This document shows, in pieces, positions 16,074-25,551 of a DNA stretch of 64,000 nt (positions within the stretch are counted from its first letter, which is position 1; each line of letters opens with the position of its first letter). The notes under the pieces were generated by a model. That model searched no databases, had not been told where the DNA came from, and was given only the letters and a program-made list of their open reading frames with translations. Origin of the DNA: DTU052 sp050951725 (GTDB lineage Bacteria; Bacillota; Syntrophomonadia; Syntrophomonadales; DTU052); contig JBMNJO010000012.1 of NCBI GenBank assembly GCA_050951725.1, positions 1-64,000 on the forward strand, written 5' to 3'. The position numbers and the translations under genes were made by a program.

Positions 16074-17783
16074 CTATTTGCCTTGTTTCTTGGCAATTTC
16101 CTCATCCCTCAAGATACGGCGCAGGGCTTTACCCACGGCGGACCTGGGGAGTTCGGAGCGGAACTCAATCATCTTCGGAACCTTGTAAGCGGCCAGTTTT
16201 TCACGGCAGAAGGCGACGATTTCTTCTTCGGTCGCAGTTACTCCAGGTTTTAGCTGGATAAAGGCCTTCAGGGTTTCACCCCGGTACTCATCGGGTATTC
16301 CGCAGCAGATAACGTCTGCTACCTTGGGATGACCCATGATAGCCCGGTCAACCTCCTGCATGTAGATGTTGAATCCTCCGGCAATAATCATGTCCTTGGT
16401 ACGGTCGACGATGAAAATGTAACCGTCTTCATCCTGGTAAACCACGTCCCCGGTATGCAGCCATCCGTCCTCAGTCAGTTGTTTGGCGGTTTCTTCCGGG
16501 TTGTTCCAGTACCCCATCATCACATAGGGACCTTTAACCAGCAGTTCACCCGGGGTTCCCTGGGGAACATCCTCACCGGTTTCAGTATCAATAATTCTGA
16601 TATCCATGTTGGGAACCGGGACTCCTACGCTGAGAGGTTTACGAATGTTGCAGTCAGGGTTGCTGAGGCCTACGGACGTAGTTTCGCTCATTCCCCAGCC
16701 TTCGGAGTAGTACAAGTTCATGCTCAGGAGTTTGTCGATCAGCTCTATCGGACAGGGTCCACCGCCATTGCCTAAGAAGGTAATCTTTTTGCCGAGATCC
16801 ATCGTCTGGGCGCGGGGGTGATTGAAAACTGCAGTTAGCATAGTAGGTACTGCAGCGAAATAAGTGATATCGTCGAATTTTTCCAGGGTATCCAGAACTT
16901 CATTAATCTCGAAGCGCGGGAGAATGATCTGGGTTGCTGCCGAGAATATACACCAGCTCATTTGGCAAATCTCACCGTATACATGGTAGTAGGGCAGCAC
17001 ACAGAAAGCTGTAAGTCTTTCCACCGGCATAGTTGATACTATATTGTTGGCATAGATAGCGTTTTCAAAAATGCCGGCCACAATATTGGCGTGTGAAAGG
17101 GTTGCTCCCTTGGGAGTTCCTGTGGTTCCTCCGGTAAACTGAATTACTGCCGGGTCATTCCTGGTTACTCCGGTTTTCGGCTTGGAGGTATTGCCGCAGG
17201 CATCCAGGATCTGTGAGAAGTGATGCCAGCCTGGTTCCAGTCCCAGACTTTCGGGTGTACTCACTCCAGCGTGGTTAATGAAATCAGATAGTTTGGTGAC
17301 CACAACATTAGGAACATTACACCTCTTGGTCAGGGCCTTGAGGTTGGGTATACATTCCTCATAGGCGACCAGGGTGGTTAGTTCGGTGTTGTTAACGATG
17401 AACTCAAGCTCTTCGACCGGGTACATGGGGTTCATGTTGACTACGATAGCCCCGGCCGTCAGGATTCCCCAAAAAGTAATGTTAAACTGCGGGCTGTTGG
17501 GCAGCAGTATACCTACCCGGTCACCCTTCTTGACACCGATTTCTCTCAGGGCATTGGCAAACCGGATAACTTGCATCGCCAGGTCCCAGTAACTGGTTTC
17601 GGTTCCGTAGAACCACATAGCAGTTTTGTTCGGGTGGTTGTTCGCGGTGATAAAGAGCAGCTCGTGTGCCGGCCACCGCGGAAAGTTTATCTCGGGTGGT
17701 ACCAGGTAATCATAGTTTTTGATCCATGGTCTCCTCTTGAACAGTTCCGGGTACATATTCTCGTTTGTAAACATGTCTGCCAT
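16074..17783 (-). CDS. AMP-forming acyl-CoA ligase, array copy 3
   Basis: 569 residues, closest in length and sequence to copies 2 and 4. A3 motif IQFTGGTTGTPKG at about 215-227, A5 YSEGWGMSETTS, A8 IVDRTKDMIIAGGFNIYMQE, A10 lysine in GKALRRILRD. ATG start with GGGAGG upstream. The 3' third is almost identical at nucleotide level to copy 4, whereas the middle differs, which points to gene conversion. It has its own terminator, leader and sigma-H-like block. Confidence 0.94.
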   Translation of the reverse strand: MADMFTNENMYPELFKRRPWIKNYDYLVPPEINFPRWPAHELLFITANNHPNKTAMWFYGTETSYWDLAMQVIRFANALREIGVKKGDRVGILLPNSPQFNITFWGILTAGAIVVNMNPMYPVEELEFIVNNTELTTLVAYEECIPNLKALTKRCNVPNVVVTKLSDFINHAGVSTPESLGLEPGWHHFSQILDACGNTSKPKTGVTRNDPAVIQFTGGTTGTPKGATLSHANIVAGIFENAIYANNIVSTMPVERLTAFCVLPYYHVYGEICQMSWCIFSAATQIILPRFEINEVLDTLEKFDDITYFAAVPTMLTAVFNHPRAQTMDLGKKITFLGNGGGPCPIELIDKLLSMNLYYSEGWGMSETTSVGLSNPDCNIRKPLSVGVPVPNMDIRIIDTETGEDVPQGTPGELLVKGPYVMMGYWNNPEETAKQLTEDGWLHTGDVVYQDEDGYIFIVDRTKDMIIAGGFNIYMQEVDRAIMGHPKVADVICCGIPDEYRGETLKAFIQLKPGVTATEEEIVAFCREKLAAYKVPKMIEFRSELPRSAVGKALRRILRDEEIAKKQGK

Positions 17784-18122
17784 TTGTTTGATCCTCCCAT
17801 TTTTGCTGTGATTTCTGGTGCGTCTGCTGCTGCAAGCGGCGATACCGGACCTGCTGTCATAGATCAGACATCCGGTAGGCCATGTACTGTGTTGTTTCCA
17901 AAACCCCTGTTAGGAATCATAGGAAGGAACGGATAGTGACGAGTGTAAACAAGTTGGTGGATAGATCGAATGGCTGCCAGCCAGATATCAATGAAATTGT
18001 TGCGCCATACCCCCTCCTTCAATAATGTTTCTTTGATGTGAAGCATCCGATACATAGTAAGTATCGTTATTAAATTTTGAAAATATCCACTACTATGCTC
18101 ACTTATTCGTTCCCACACTCTT
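17784..18122 (-). other. Conserved long leader of ligase 3
   Basis: Aligns with the leader of copy 2, including the ribosome-site region (AAAAATGGGAGG), AAGGAGGGGGTATGG and GCTTCACATCAAA. Here the ATG opens a six-codon frame (MAQQFH). No known structured RNA is recognised. Confidence 0.4.
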
Positions 18123-18151
18123 ATATTCGACAGTATTCTAAAGATTCCCCC
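18123..18151 (-). promoter_or_regulatory. Sigma-H-like promoter / 0A-box block of ligase 3
   Basis: Minus strand: GGGGGAATC, 11-base spacer, GTCGAATAT, with TGTCGAA at the core. Same spacing as the other three copies. Confidence 0.55.
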
Positions 18152-18292
18152 CTGCAAGAACAAATTATTTAGACAGAAGGGAAATGCATGCGATAATAAA
18201 GGGAATTGGCAAATGTGTCGGATAATTTCTGATATCGGTCGATTACCCATGAATAAGCTCACTTTTCATCTACGTATGTTAAATCAACAAAT

Positions 18293-18330
18293 CAAAAGCC
18301 CCCGGTCAATCACTCGACCGGGGGCTTTGG
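18293..18330 (-). terminator. Terminator of ligase 4
   Basis: AAAGCCCCCGGTC and GACCGGGGGCTTT around ATCACTC, with a T-rich tract on the minus strand. Same design as the terminators of ligases 2 and 3. Confidence 0.85.
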
Positions 18331-18350
18331 TTGGCAGGTTTTAAAACGGC

Positions 18351-20060
18351 CTATTTACCTTGTTTCTTGGCGATTTCCTCATCCCTCAAGATACGGCGCA
18401 GGGCTTTACCCACGGCGGACCTGGGGAGTTCGGAGCGGAACTCAATCATCTTCGGAACCTTGTAAGCGGCCAGTTTTTCACGGCAGAAGGCGATGATTTC
18501 TTCTTCGGTCGCAGTTACTCCAGGTTTTAGCTGGATAAAGGCCTTCAGGGTTTCACCCCGGTACTCATCGGGTATTCCGCAGCAGATAACGTCTGCTACC
18601 TTGGGATGACCCATGATAGCCCGGTCAACCTCCTGCATGTAGATGTTGAATCCTCCGGCAATAATCATGTCCTTGGTACGGTCGACGATGAAAATGTAAC
18701 CGTCTTCATCCTGGTAAACCACGTCCCCGGTATGCAGCCATCCGTCCTCAGTCAGTTGTTTGGCGGTTTCTTCGGGGTTGTTCCAGTACCCCATCATCAC
18801 ATAGGGGCCTTTAACCAGCAGTTCGCCCGGGGTTCCCCGGGGAACATCCTCACCGGTTTCAGTGTCAATAATTCTAATATCCATGTTGGGAATCGGGACT
18901 CCCACACTGAGAGGTTTGCGCACGTTGAAGTCAGGGTTGGCGCAGCCCATAGAGGTGGTTTCGCTCATACCCCAGCCTTCGGAGTAGTATACGTTCATGT
19001 CCAGGAGCTTGTTGATCAGCTCAACCGGACAGGGTCCGCCGCCGTTACCTACGAAGGTGAACTTCTTGCCGAGGTTCATCTTCTCAGCCCGAGGGTGATT
19101 GAAAATGGCAGTTAACATAGTGGGTACTGCCCCAAAGTAGGTGATCTCATCGAATTTTTCAATGGTATCGAGGACTTCGTTAATCTCGAAGCGCGGGAGA
19201 ATGATCTGGGTTGCTGCCGAGAATATACACCAGCTCATCTGGCATATCTCACCGTATACATGGTAGTAGGGCAGCACACAGAAAGCTTTAAGTCTTTCCA
19301 CCGGCATGGTTGCTATTAAATTGTTGGCAAATATGGCGTTTTCAAAGATTCCGGCTACGACATTTTTGTGTGACAGGGTTGCTCCCTTAGGAACCCCGGT
19401 AGTTCCTCCCGTAAACTGAATTACTGCCGGGTCTTCCCTGGTTACACCGGTTTTCGGCTTGGAGGTATTGCCGCAGGCATCCAGGATCTGGGAGAAGTGA
19501 TGCCAACCTGGTTCCAGTCCCAGACTTTCGGGTGTACTCACTCCAGCGTGGTTAATAAAATCAGAGAGCTTGGTGACGACAACATTAGGGATATTACACC
19601 TCTTCGTAAGCGCCTTGAGGTTGGGTATACATTCCTCATAGGCGACCAGGGTGGTTAGTTCAGTGTTTTTAACAATATACTCGAGTTCTTCGACCGGGTA
19701 CATGGGGTTCATGTTGACTACAATAGCTCCGGCCGTCAGGATTCCCCAAAAAGTAATGTTAAACTGCGGGCTGTTGGGCAGCAGTATACCTACCCGGTCA
19801 CCCTTCTTGACGCCAAGTTAAACCAGAGCATTGGCAAACCGGATAACCTGCATCGCCAGATCCCAGTAACTGGTTTCAGTTTCGTAGAACCACATGGCGG
19901 TTTTGTTTGGATGGTTGTTCGCGGTGATAAAGAGCAGCTCGTGTGCGGGCCAGCGTGGAAAGTTTATCTCCGGCGGTACCAGATGGTCATAATGCTTGAT
20001 CCACGGTCTCCTTTTGTACAGTTCCGGGTACACATTCTCGTTTGTAAACATGTCTGTCAT
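18351..20060 (-). pseudogene. AMP-forming acyl-CoA ligase, array copy 4, interrupted by an in-frame ochre codon
   Basis: The span from ATG 20060 (MTDMFTNEN, GGGAGGAG upstream) to the stop at 18351 is 1710 bases, exactly the length of copies 2 and 3. The frame is open throughout except for TAA at 19818-19820, codon 81. Copy 3 has E81 here and copy 1 has NALIELGVQKGDR; this copy reads NALV, stop, LGVKKGDR. A single G-to-T change (GAA to TAA) explains it. All catalytic motifs downstream remain intact (IQFTGGTTGVPKG, YSEGWGMSETTS, GKALRRILRD), so inactivation is recent, a sequencing error, or bypassed by reinitiation at the methionine of MNPMYP. Confidence 0.85.
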
Positions 20061-20380
20061 TAGTTTTGCTCCTCCCATAATGCTTGATCTCTGCTGCATA
20101 CGTGCTACATCTGACTGAAACAGGTTTTCCGAAGCATGACAGCATACTGGTGCAATGCAATATGTCGTCTAATTACTGGTACAGTCTTAAGGAACAGATA
20201 AACAACGGGAGCAAATGGTTGGTGGATGAATCATATTTATACAAAGTCCAAGTAAATTGAAATCGCTGCACCTACCCCCTTATAATGTAAGCCTGGTTGT
20301 GACGCAAGAACCAACTATCTGTCCGCAAAAGACTGCGTATTAACCCACAACAACGTTCCGCCAACCTTGTTCCTATAACA
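20061..20380 (-). other. Leader of ligase 4
   Basis: Related to the leaders of copies 2 and 3 (CCATTTGCTCC..., ATCCACCAACCA-type block, GGGGGTA), but the ATG after the G-run is missing. No gene is seen here. Confidence 0.35.
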
Positions 20381-20409
20381 GCATTCGACACAATTCGATA
20401 AATTCCCCC
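20381..20409 (-). promoter_or_regulatory. Sigma-H-like promoter / 0A-box block of ligase 4
   Basis: Minus strand: GGGGGAATT, 11-base spacer, GTCGAATGC. It contains TGTCGAA and a second related ATCGAA ten bases upstream. Confidence 0.55.
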
Positions 20410-20436
20410 TTGTGGGAAACGGTTTTTAAAACAAAA

Positions 20437-20471
20437 TAAAAAGCGGACTCCAGCTGATGGAGTCCGTTTAG
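20437..20471 (-). terminator. Terminator of the SLH/YcdB-like gene
   Basis: GGACTCCATCAGCTGGAGTCC hairpin in minus-strand orientation, followed by GCTTTTTATTTT. Confidence 0.85.
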
Positions 20472-20481
20472 AGACTGGATT

Positions 20482-22668
20482 CTAATTCAGGGTAACCTTG
20501 GACATGCGGAAGATGAACTGGGCGGCGTCAGCCCTGCTGACAATGGCAGCGGGGGAGAAGTTGGTACCGTCACCCTCCATTATCTTGTATCCTTTGAGAA
20601 TAGCAGCGTACCCTGTAAATTCATCACCTTTTTTAATGTCCTTATACGGATTGACGTAGATGTCCTTTAATTTGGCCACTGATTCCAGATTCAGATACCG
20701 GATGATGATCCTTCCGGTTGTTGCGCGATTGAGTGCGGTAGCTGGAGCAAGGTCTTCAGTTAACCAGCCGCGGGATTTGGCTCTCTTCAGAACCTCGGCA
20801 TCATCCAGTTCATAAACGCCTCTATTGCCATCACGGGCCAAAATCAGCGCTCTCAGGAAGGAGACCAGGGTTACCGGCTGTTTGGGTTTGAAACTGTTTC
20901 CATACTCCCGGAAGAAGCCCATCTGTCCCAGCATGTTGATCTCTCTTTGCCCGGAGATGCCATCCAGGTCGTTGAAGGCCTCGGCGGCAGGAGGTTCTGA
21001 CAGCGGCTCACCAGCCCAGTTCAGCAGTTTGCCGGTGCGGGCATCCAGCATCATATACGGGCCGGAATTGTAATCGTTCCAGGGTATGTATACCAGACGC
21101 ACCTCTTTAGTTCCCGGTTCTGAGGTCAGTTTGCAGTAGCTGAGAGTAAGCGGCTGCTGGTTTAAATATGACGATGCTGCCTGGGTACTGTTCAGGATAC
21201 CGGAAGGGGCCGGGAATTTAAGATCCGGCCAGGTCAAGCTATACTCAACAATTTCGCCGGTTATGGTATCAACGCTTACACTTATTCCGTTGTTAGGCAC
21301 CGGGATGTTGTTAACCAACCGCGTGAAGTTAAAGAACCTGGTAGGCGCCTGGATATCAGGAACCGTCCGGTTCTCCGTTTCCGGGTCCAGTTTGACGGAA
21401 TTCGATTTTCCAGGCTGGATGCGCTTCAGGAAGTCACGCGCTGCTTTTTCCAGTACCTCCCGGTCCTTGACCTTTTTGGGGTCAAAGGAATCGCGGGGGT
21501 AATAGTAGGAGAAGGACTGCATCTCTCCGGTTGATGCATCCAAACGGGCGTAAACCCGGTAATCCTTGCCATCGTCATCCTTCTTGATGAAGCTTAAGCT
21601 CCAGCTTCTGTTTTGCGGCTCCCCGTATACTGCTTCCAGATTGGCGCTGCGCAGTGACATGTCCTTGGCTGCCGGTACCCATCGGAACACGACCTCGCAG
21701 GCTTTTTGCTGGGTGAGAAGATTAGCATGTTTGATGATTTCTTCCTGTTCCTCGGGAGTTAACTCCACATTTGCTGATTGGTCGGCAGGAGCTGCTTCCT
21801 TCGCCATTGCTCCGCCTGCACCTGCGTAAACATCCTGCCCTTCCAGGTATGAGCCTGAAGGGACGACAAAGGGCTTGCCGGTAAGGGCATCAATCAAGCC
21901 ATTTGACTTGTGAGTGAGGCGGTAAACCAGCACTGGTTCCGCTGCTGTATCCGTGTTTAACGGCCGGTATTGCGGCCGAACCAGGTATTGCAGTTCAAGC
22001 ATGCCAGCATCCTTAAAAGCCTGCCCCGCTTGAGATGCCGAAACTGCCTTGGCTGTGGACGGGAAATTGCTATGGGTGCATCTCAGTTGATATGAAACCA
22101 CGGTCCCCTTGTATTTGTCCACTCTTACAGTTGCCCTCTCGCCCTGTACAGGTATGTTATTAACCACCCTCTGCCAGTGAAAGGTGTAATCACTCAACCC
22201 GGAGTAACTGTTTTCCGATTGCTTCGAAGGAGAGACGAGGCGTAATTCGCTCATGCGACCGGGGACAATCCTTTTCAGAAATGTTTCCGATATTTTTGCG
22301 GCCTCCTCAACCGTATATGCGGGGATACGGACCGCTGTATTCTTATAGTCGTCAGGTTGGTATGAATTCATTGCGGTAATTTCACCGGTGTTTGCATTGA
22401 CCTCGACACTGAAACTGCCGCCGGCATTATCAGTTGGCCTCCAGGACAACGACCAGGTGGGGTTGTTGTCGTAATCGCTGAACCGCGATGTAAACTCATT
22501 GTATGATGGCGGGATATCAAACTTAAGTTTGGCGGTTTCAATGGCCTTCTGCAGGGTCACTTTCGGCTGACTGCCAGCCAGAGTATGCAAGGGCAGGATG
22601 GTTACAAAGAAGGACACTACCAGCAGTAATATAAGGGGGCGGTTAACGGTCTTCAACTTAAAAGACAC
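20482..22668 (-). CDS. Secreted YcdB/YcdC-repeat protein with C-terminal S-layer homology segment
   Basis: 728 residues. The signal peptide runs over about residues 9-32 (PLILLLVVSFFVTILPLHTLAG). Two similar blocks follow, each with WSLSW/WSLSF and VDxxTGEI-type segments (about 35-260 and 320-560), as in YcdB/YcdC repeat proteins, which are PepSY-like folds. The last 150 residues contain SLH-like units (DLDGISGQREINMLGQMGFF, FSPAAIVSRADAAQFIFRM), which anchor proteins to the cell wall. The first possible start is GTG at 22668, but AAAGGAG is only one base from it; TTG at 22656 (11 bases) may be the real one. Function is probably extracytoplasmic and structural or inhibitory, unproven. Confidence 0.85.
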   Translation of the reverse strand: MSFKLKTVNRPLILLLVVSFFVTILPLHTLAGSQPKVTLQKAIETAKLKFDIPPSYNEFTSRFSDYDNNPTWSLSWRPTDNAGGSFSVEVNANTGEITAMNSYQPDDYKNTAVRIPAYTVEEAAKISETFLKRIVPGRMSELRLVSPSKQSENSYSGLSDYTFHWQRVVNNIPVQGERATVRVDKYKGTVVSYQLRCTHSNFPSTAKAVSASQAGQAFKDAGMLELQYLVRPQYRPLNTDTAAEPVLVYRLTHKSNGLIDALTGKPFVVPSGSYLEGQDVYAGAGGAMAKEAAPADQSANVELTPEEQEEIIKHANLLTQQKACEVVFRWVPAAKDMSLRSANLEAVYGEPQNRSWSLSFIKKDDDGKDYRVYARLDASTGEMQSFSYYYPRDSFDPKKVKDREVLEKAARDFLKRIQPGKSNSVKLDPETENRTVPDIQAPTRFFNFTRLVNNIPVPNNGISVSVDTITGEIVEYSLTWPDLKFPAPSGILNSTQAASSYLNQQPLTLSYCKLTSEPGTKEVRLVYIPWNDYNSGPYMMLDARTGKLLNWAGEPLSEPPAAEAFNDLDGISGQREINMLGQMGFFREYGNSFKPKQPVTLVSFLRALILARDGNRGVYELDDAEVLKRAKSRGWLTEDLAPATALNRATTGRIIIRYLNLESVAKLKDIYVNPYKDIKKGDEFTGYAAILKGYKIMEGDGTNFSPAAIVSRADAAQFIFRMSKVTLN

Positions 22669-22991
22669 TCCTTTCTTTCCTTTTAAAAAATATACGCCAA
22701 TTAAAAAGGTATAATTTCACTGGGGAAAGAAAATCAAGCATCATATCATAACACAAAGTATGATGATAATATTATCCGGTATCGGCTGGCAAAGACTTGT
22801 TCGATTATGTAAAGTGAATTTTGACGTTATTAGGTGCAGGATGCCAGGAGAAGAATAGGGACGTCAAAATGAGAGGTTGCTGAAAGGCCGTCATCGTGAC
22901 GCCGTGTACAGGCTTGGCCGATGATGTAACGTGTTGTTGGCGTTATCAGGAATGGGATAACAGGGGAAAATGATGGATGGAAGAATGAGCG
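22669..22991. other. Intergenic region between divergent genes, with an imperfect inverted repeat
   Basis: At about 22860-22905 lies GACGTCA...TGACGCC, resembling the better palindrome at 22992-23020. No gene is recognised. Confidence 0.35.
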
Positions 22992-23020
22992 GGTGTCAAA
23001 TGAACCGTCCCGGTGACACC
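22992..23020. repeat. Palindromic REP-like element just upstream of copA
   Basis: GGTGTCA (22992-22998) and TGACACC (23014-23020) form a perfect 7-base inverted repeat around AATGAACCGTCCCGG. It ends six bases before the copA ribosome site. It could be an operator, a 5' hairpin or a genome-wide intergenic palindrome; it does not resemble a CsoR or CopY operator. Confidence 0.5.
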
Positions 23021-23033
23021 CCGGGAGGATATT

Positions 23034-25424
23034 ATGGAAAAAGTTACTTTGAAGATAAAGGATATGAGCTGCGCTGCCTGTGCGGCCCGAATTGAGAAGG
23101 GATTAGGACAGCTGCCCGGAGTTCAACGAGCCGAGGTGAACCTGGCCCTGGAACAGGCGACGATTGAGTACGACCAGACAGAAGTTGGTATCAAGGATCT
23201 GACCGAAAAAATTGAAGGGCTTGGTTATTCGGTACCGATGGAAAAGGTTGAACTCCGGGTGGGAGGTATGAGCTGCGCTGCCTGTTCGGCCCGGGTGGAG
23301 GAGGGTCTGAGCAGGATGCCGGGGGTGAAGAGGGCAGGGGTGAATCTGGCCACCGAAACCGCGACCATTGAGTATTTACCCACCCGGACAAGTGTTGAGG
23401 ACCTGATCGAGACAGTACGGCGCACCGGTTATGATGCCGAACCGCTGACCCGTGATGTTCCCAAAGATGCCTCAGAGCCTGATGAGCTCAAAGGACGGCG
23501 CCGTATGTTGATCTTCGCAGGGGTCTTTTCCCTGCCCTTTGTGGTGATGATGATTGCAGAACTCGTTGGCCTGCCGGTGCCACACTGGCTGATGAGTCCA
23601 CCGGTCCAGTTACTGCTGGCTACCCCGGTTCAATTCATTGCCGGGTTTACCTTTTACCGGGGAGCATATTTTGCCCTTAGAAACGGGAGTGCCAACATGG
23701 ATGTCCTGGTTTCCCTGGGTACCAGCGCCGCCTATTTTTACAGTCTGATCGCTTCTATACTGATCCCTCATGCCAGTCTCTACTTTGAGGCCAGTGCGGT
23801 GCTAATCACCCTGGTCCTCCTGGGCAAGTACCTGGAGACCCTGGCCAAGGGCAGAACTTCTGAGGCTATTAAAAAACTGATAGGACTTGCGCCCCGAACG
23901 GCCCGGGTTATCAGAGAGGGACGGGAAATGGATATTCCTACAGAGCAGGTAATAGTCGGAGATCTGGTGCTGGTACGGCCGGGTGAAAGGATCCCGGTTG
24001 ATGGGCGGGTTATGGAAGGCTATTCTGCGGTTGATGAGTCCATGCTTACCGGGGAGAGCGTACCGGTTGACAAACAGTCCGGTGACCTGGTAACCGGGGC
24101 TACCGTCAATAAATTCGGGGTACTGAGGGTCGAGGCTACCCGGGTAGGGCGCGACACCGTGCTGGCTCAGATTGTGCGGGTGGTGGAAGAGGCCCAGGGA
24201 TCGAAGGCTCCGATTCAGCGCCTGGCAGATGTGGTAGCTGGTTACTTTGTGCCGGTTGTTATTGCTATTGCGTTATTGACATTCTCGATTTGGTACTGGG
24301 TGATAGATGTAACATTGGCGCGGGCCCTGATAAACGCCACCGCCGTTCTGGTGATTGCCTGTCCGTGTGCCATGGGGCTGGCCACCCCTACCTCCATCAT
24401 GGTGGGAACCGGTCGGGGAGCTGAAAACGGCGTTTTGATCCGGGGCGGGGAACACCTGGAACGAACCCATAAGGTGGATACTGTCGTACTGGATAAGACC
24501 GGGACCATAACCAGGGGAGAACCTGAACTCACTGATTTGGTCGCCGCAGCGCCATTCGCTGGTCAGGAAGAGGATTTGTTGAAATGGGCGGCCGGGGTCG
24601 AAAAGATGTCTGAACACCCGATTGCCCAGGCTATTGTGGAGGGGGCGGGGGAGAGGTTGAAAGTAGCAGAGCTGCCTGAACCGGAAGAGTTCAAGGCCAT
24701 CCCGGGAAAAGGGATAAGGGCTCGACTTAATAATAGAAATATTCTTATTGGGACCAGACGGCTTCTGCAGGACTTTCAAGTTGACATAACACTGGTTAAG
24801 CCAATAGTGGATGAGATGGAACAGTCCGGGAAGACCGCGGTGCTGATGGCGGTAGACGGGCAGCCAGCAGCGGCCCTGGCAGTTGCCGATACGGTTAAGG
24901 AGCATTCTGTCGATGCAATTAAGGAGTTAAAGGATTCAGGTATTGAGGTGTGGATGATCACCGGTGACAATCGGCGGACGGCGGAAACGATAGCAAAACA
25001 GGTGGGAATTGAGAACATCCTGGCCGAGGTACTTCCGGGTGACAAGGCCCGCGAGGTTCAGAAACTGCGCGACCAGGGTCGGGTGGTGGCCATGGTGGGT
25101 GATGGAATCAATGACGCTCCTGCTCTGGCCACCGCTGATGTAGGAATAGCGATGGGCACCGGAACCGACGTGGCCATGGAAGCAGCAGACATCACCCTCA
25201 TGAGCGGGGATTTGCGGGCGATAGTAACTGCCATCCGGTTGAGCAGAGCCACGATGCGCAATATAAAACAGAACCTGTTCTGGGCATTTATCTACAACAT
25301 AATAGGAATACCACTGGCAGCAGCCGGATTCTTGAATCCAATTATTGCCGGCGGAGCGATGGCATTAAGCTCGGTATCAGTGGTCTCAAACTCCCTGCGG
25401 CTCAGGACAGTGAGGCTGAACTGA
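23034..25424 (+). CDS. copA: Copper-exporting P1B-type ATPase
   Basis: 796 residues. It pumps Cu(I) from the cytoplasm across the membrane. Two N-terminal heavy-metal-associated domains have CAAC metal sites (C13/C16 and C81/C84). The membrane site is CPC in VIACPCAMGLATP. The phosphorylation motif is DKTGT, the hinge MVGDGINDAPAL, and the P1B-specific HP dipeptide occurs in SEHPIAQAI. ATG at 23034 is chosen over 23013 because GGGAGG lies six bases upstream. No csoR, copZ or other copper gene is adjacent. Confidence 0.95.
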   Translation: MEKVTLKIKDMSCAACAARIEKGLGQLPGVQRAEVNLALEQATIEYDQTEVGIKDLTEKIEGLGYSVPMEKVELRVGGMSCAACSARVEEGLSRMPGVKRAGVNLATETATIEYLPTRTSVEDLIETVRRTGYDAEPLTRDVPKDASEPDELKGRRRMLIFAGVFSLPFVVMMIAELVGLPVPHWLMSPPVQLLLATPVQFIAGFTFYRGAYFALRNGSANMDVLVSLGTSAAYFYSLIASILIPHASLYFEASAVLITLVLLGKYLETLAKGRTSEAIKKLIGLAPRTARVIREGREMDIPTEQVIVGDLVLVRPGERIPVDGRVMEGYSAVDESMLTGESVPVDKQSGDLVTGATVNKFGVLRVEATRVGRDTVLAQIVRVVEEAQGSKAPIQRLADVVAGYFVPVVIAIALLTFSIWYWVIDVTLARALINATAVLVIACPCAMGLATPTSIMVGTGRGAENGVLIRGGEHLERTHKVDTVVLDKTGTITRGEPELTDLVAAAPFAGQEEDLLKWAAGVEKMSEHPIAQAIVEGAGERLKVAELPEPEEFKAIPGKGIRARLNNRNILIGTRRLLQDFQVDITLVKPIVDEMEQSGKTAVLMAVDGQPAAALAVADTVKEHSVDAIKELKDSGIEVWMITGDNRRTAETIAKQVGIENILAEVLPGDKAREVQKLRDQGRVVAMVGDGINDAPALATADVGIAMGTGTDVAMEAADITLMSGDLRAIVTAIRLSRATMRNIKQNLFWAFIYNIIGIPLAAAGFLNPIIAGGAMALSSVSVVSNSLRLRTVRLN

Positions 25425-25551
25425 TCATAAACGGGATTAGACAAAAATGGGAAATTATTTGGGTGCCTGTAGGAGGAAGACGCCTGTGAACTGAAACATT
25501 TCCTTGGTCAAGTCGTATATAGTGTAGATTTATTATGAAGGAGTGGTATCA

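Noticed and set aside
17864..18262. A 132-codon minus-strand frame in the leader of ligase 3
   Set aside because: It is not conserved in the homologous leaders of copies 2 and 4, and its composition is atypical.
13731..18330. Repeated GC-rich hairpins as a possible CRISPR or REP array
   Set aside because: Spacing is over 2 kb and each hairpin sits just after a ligase stop with a T-tract, so they are duplicated terminators.
19712..19818. A frameshift in ligase copy 4
   Set aside because: The total length equals that of the paralogues exactly, and the frame is the same on both sides; only a TAA interrupts it.
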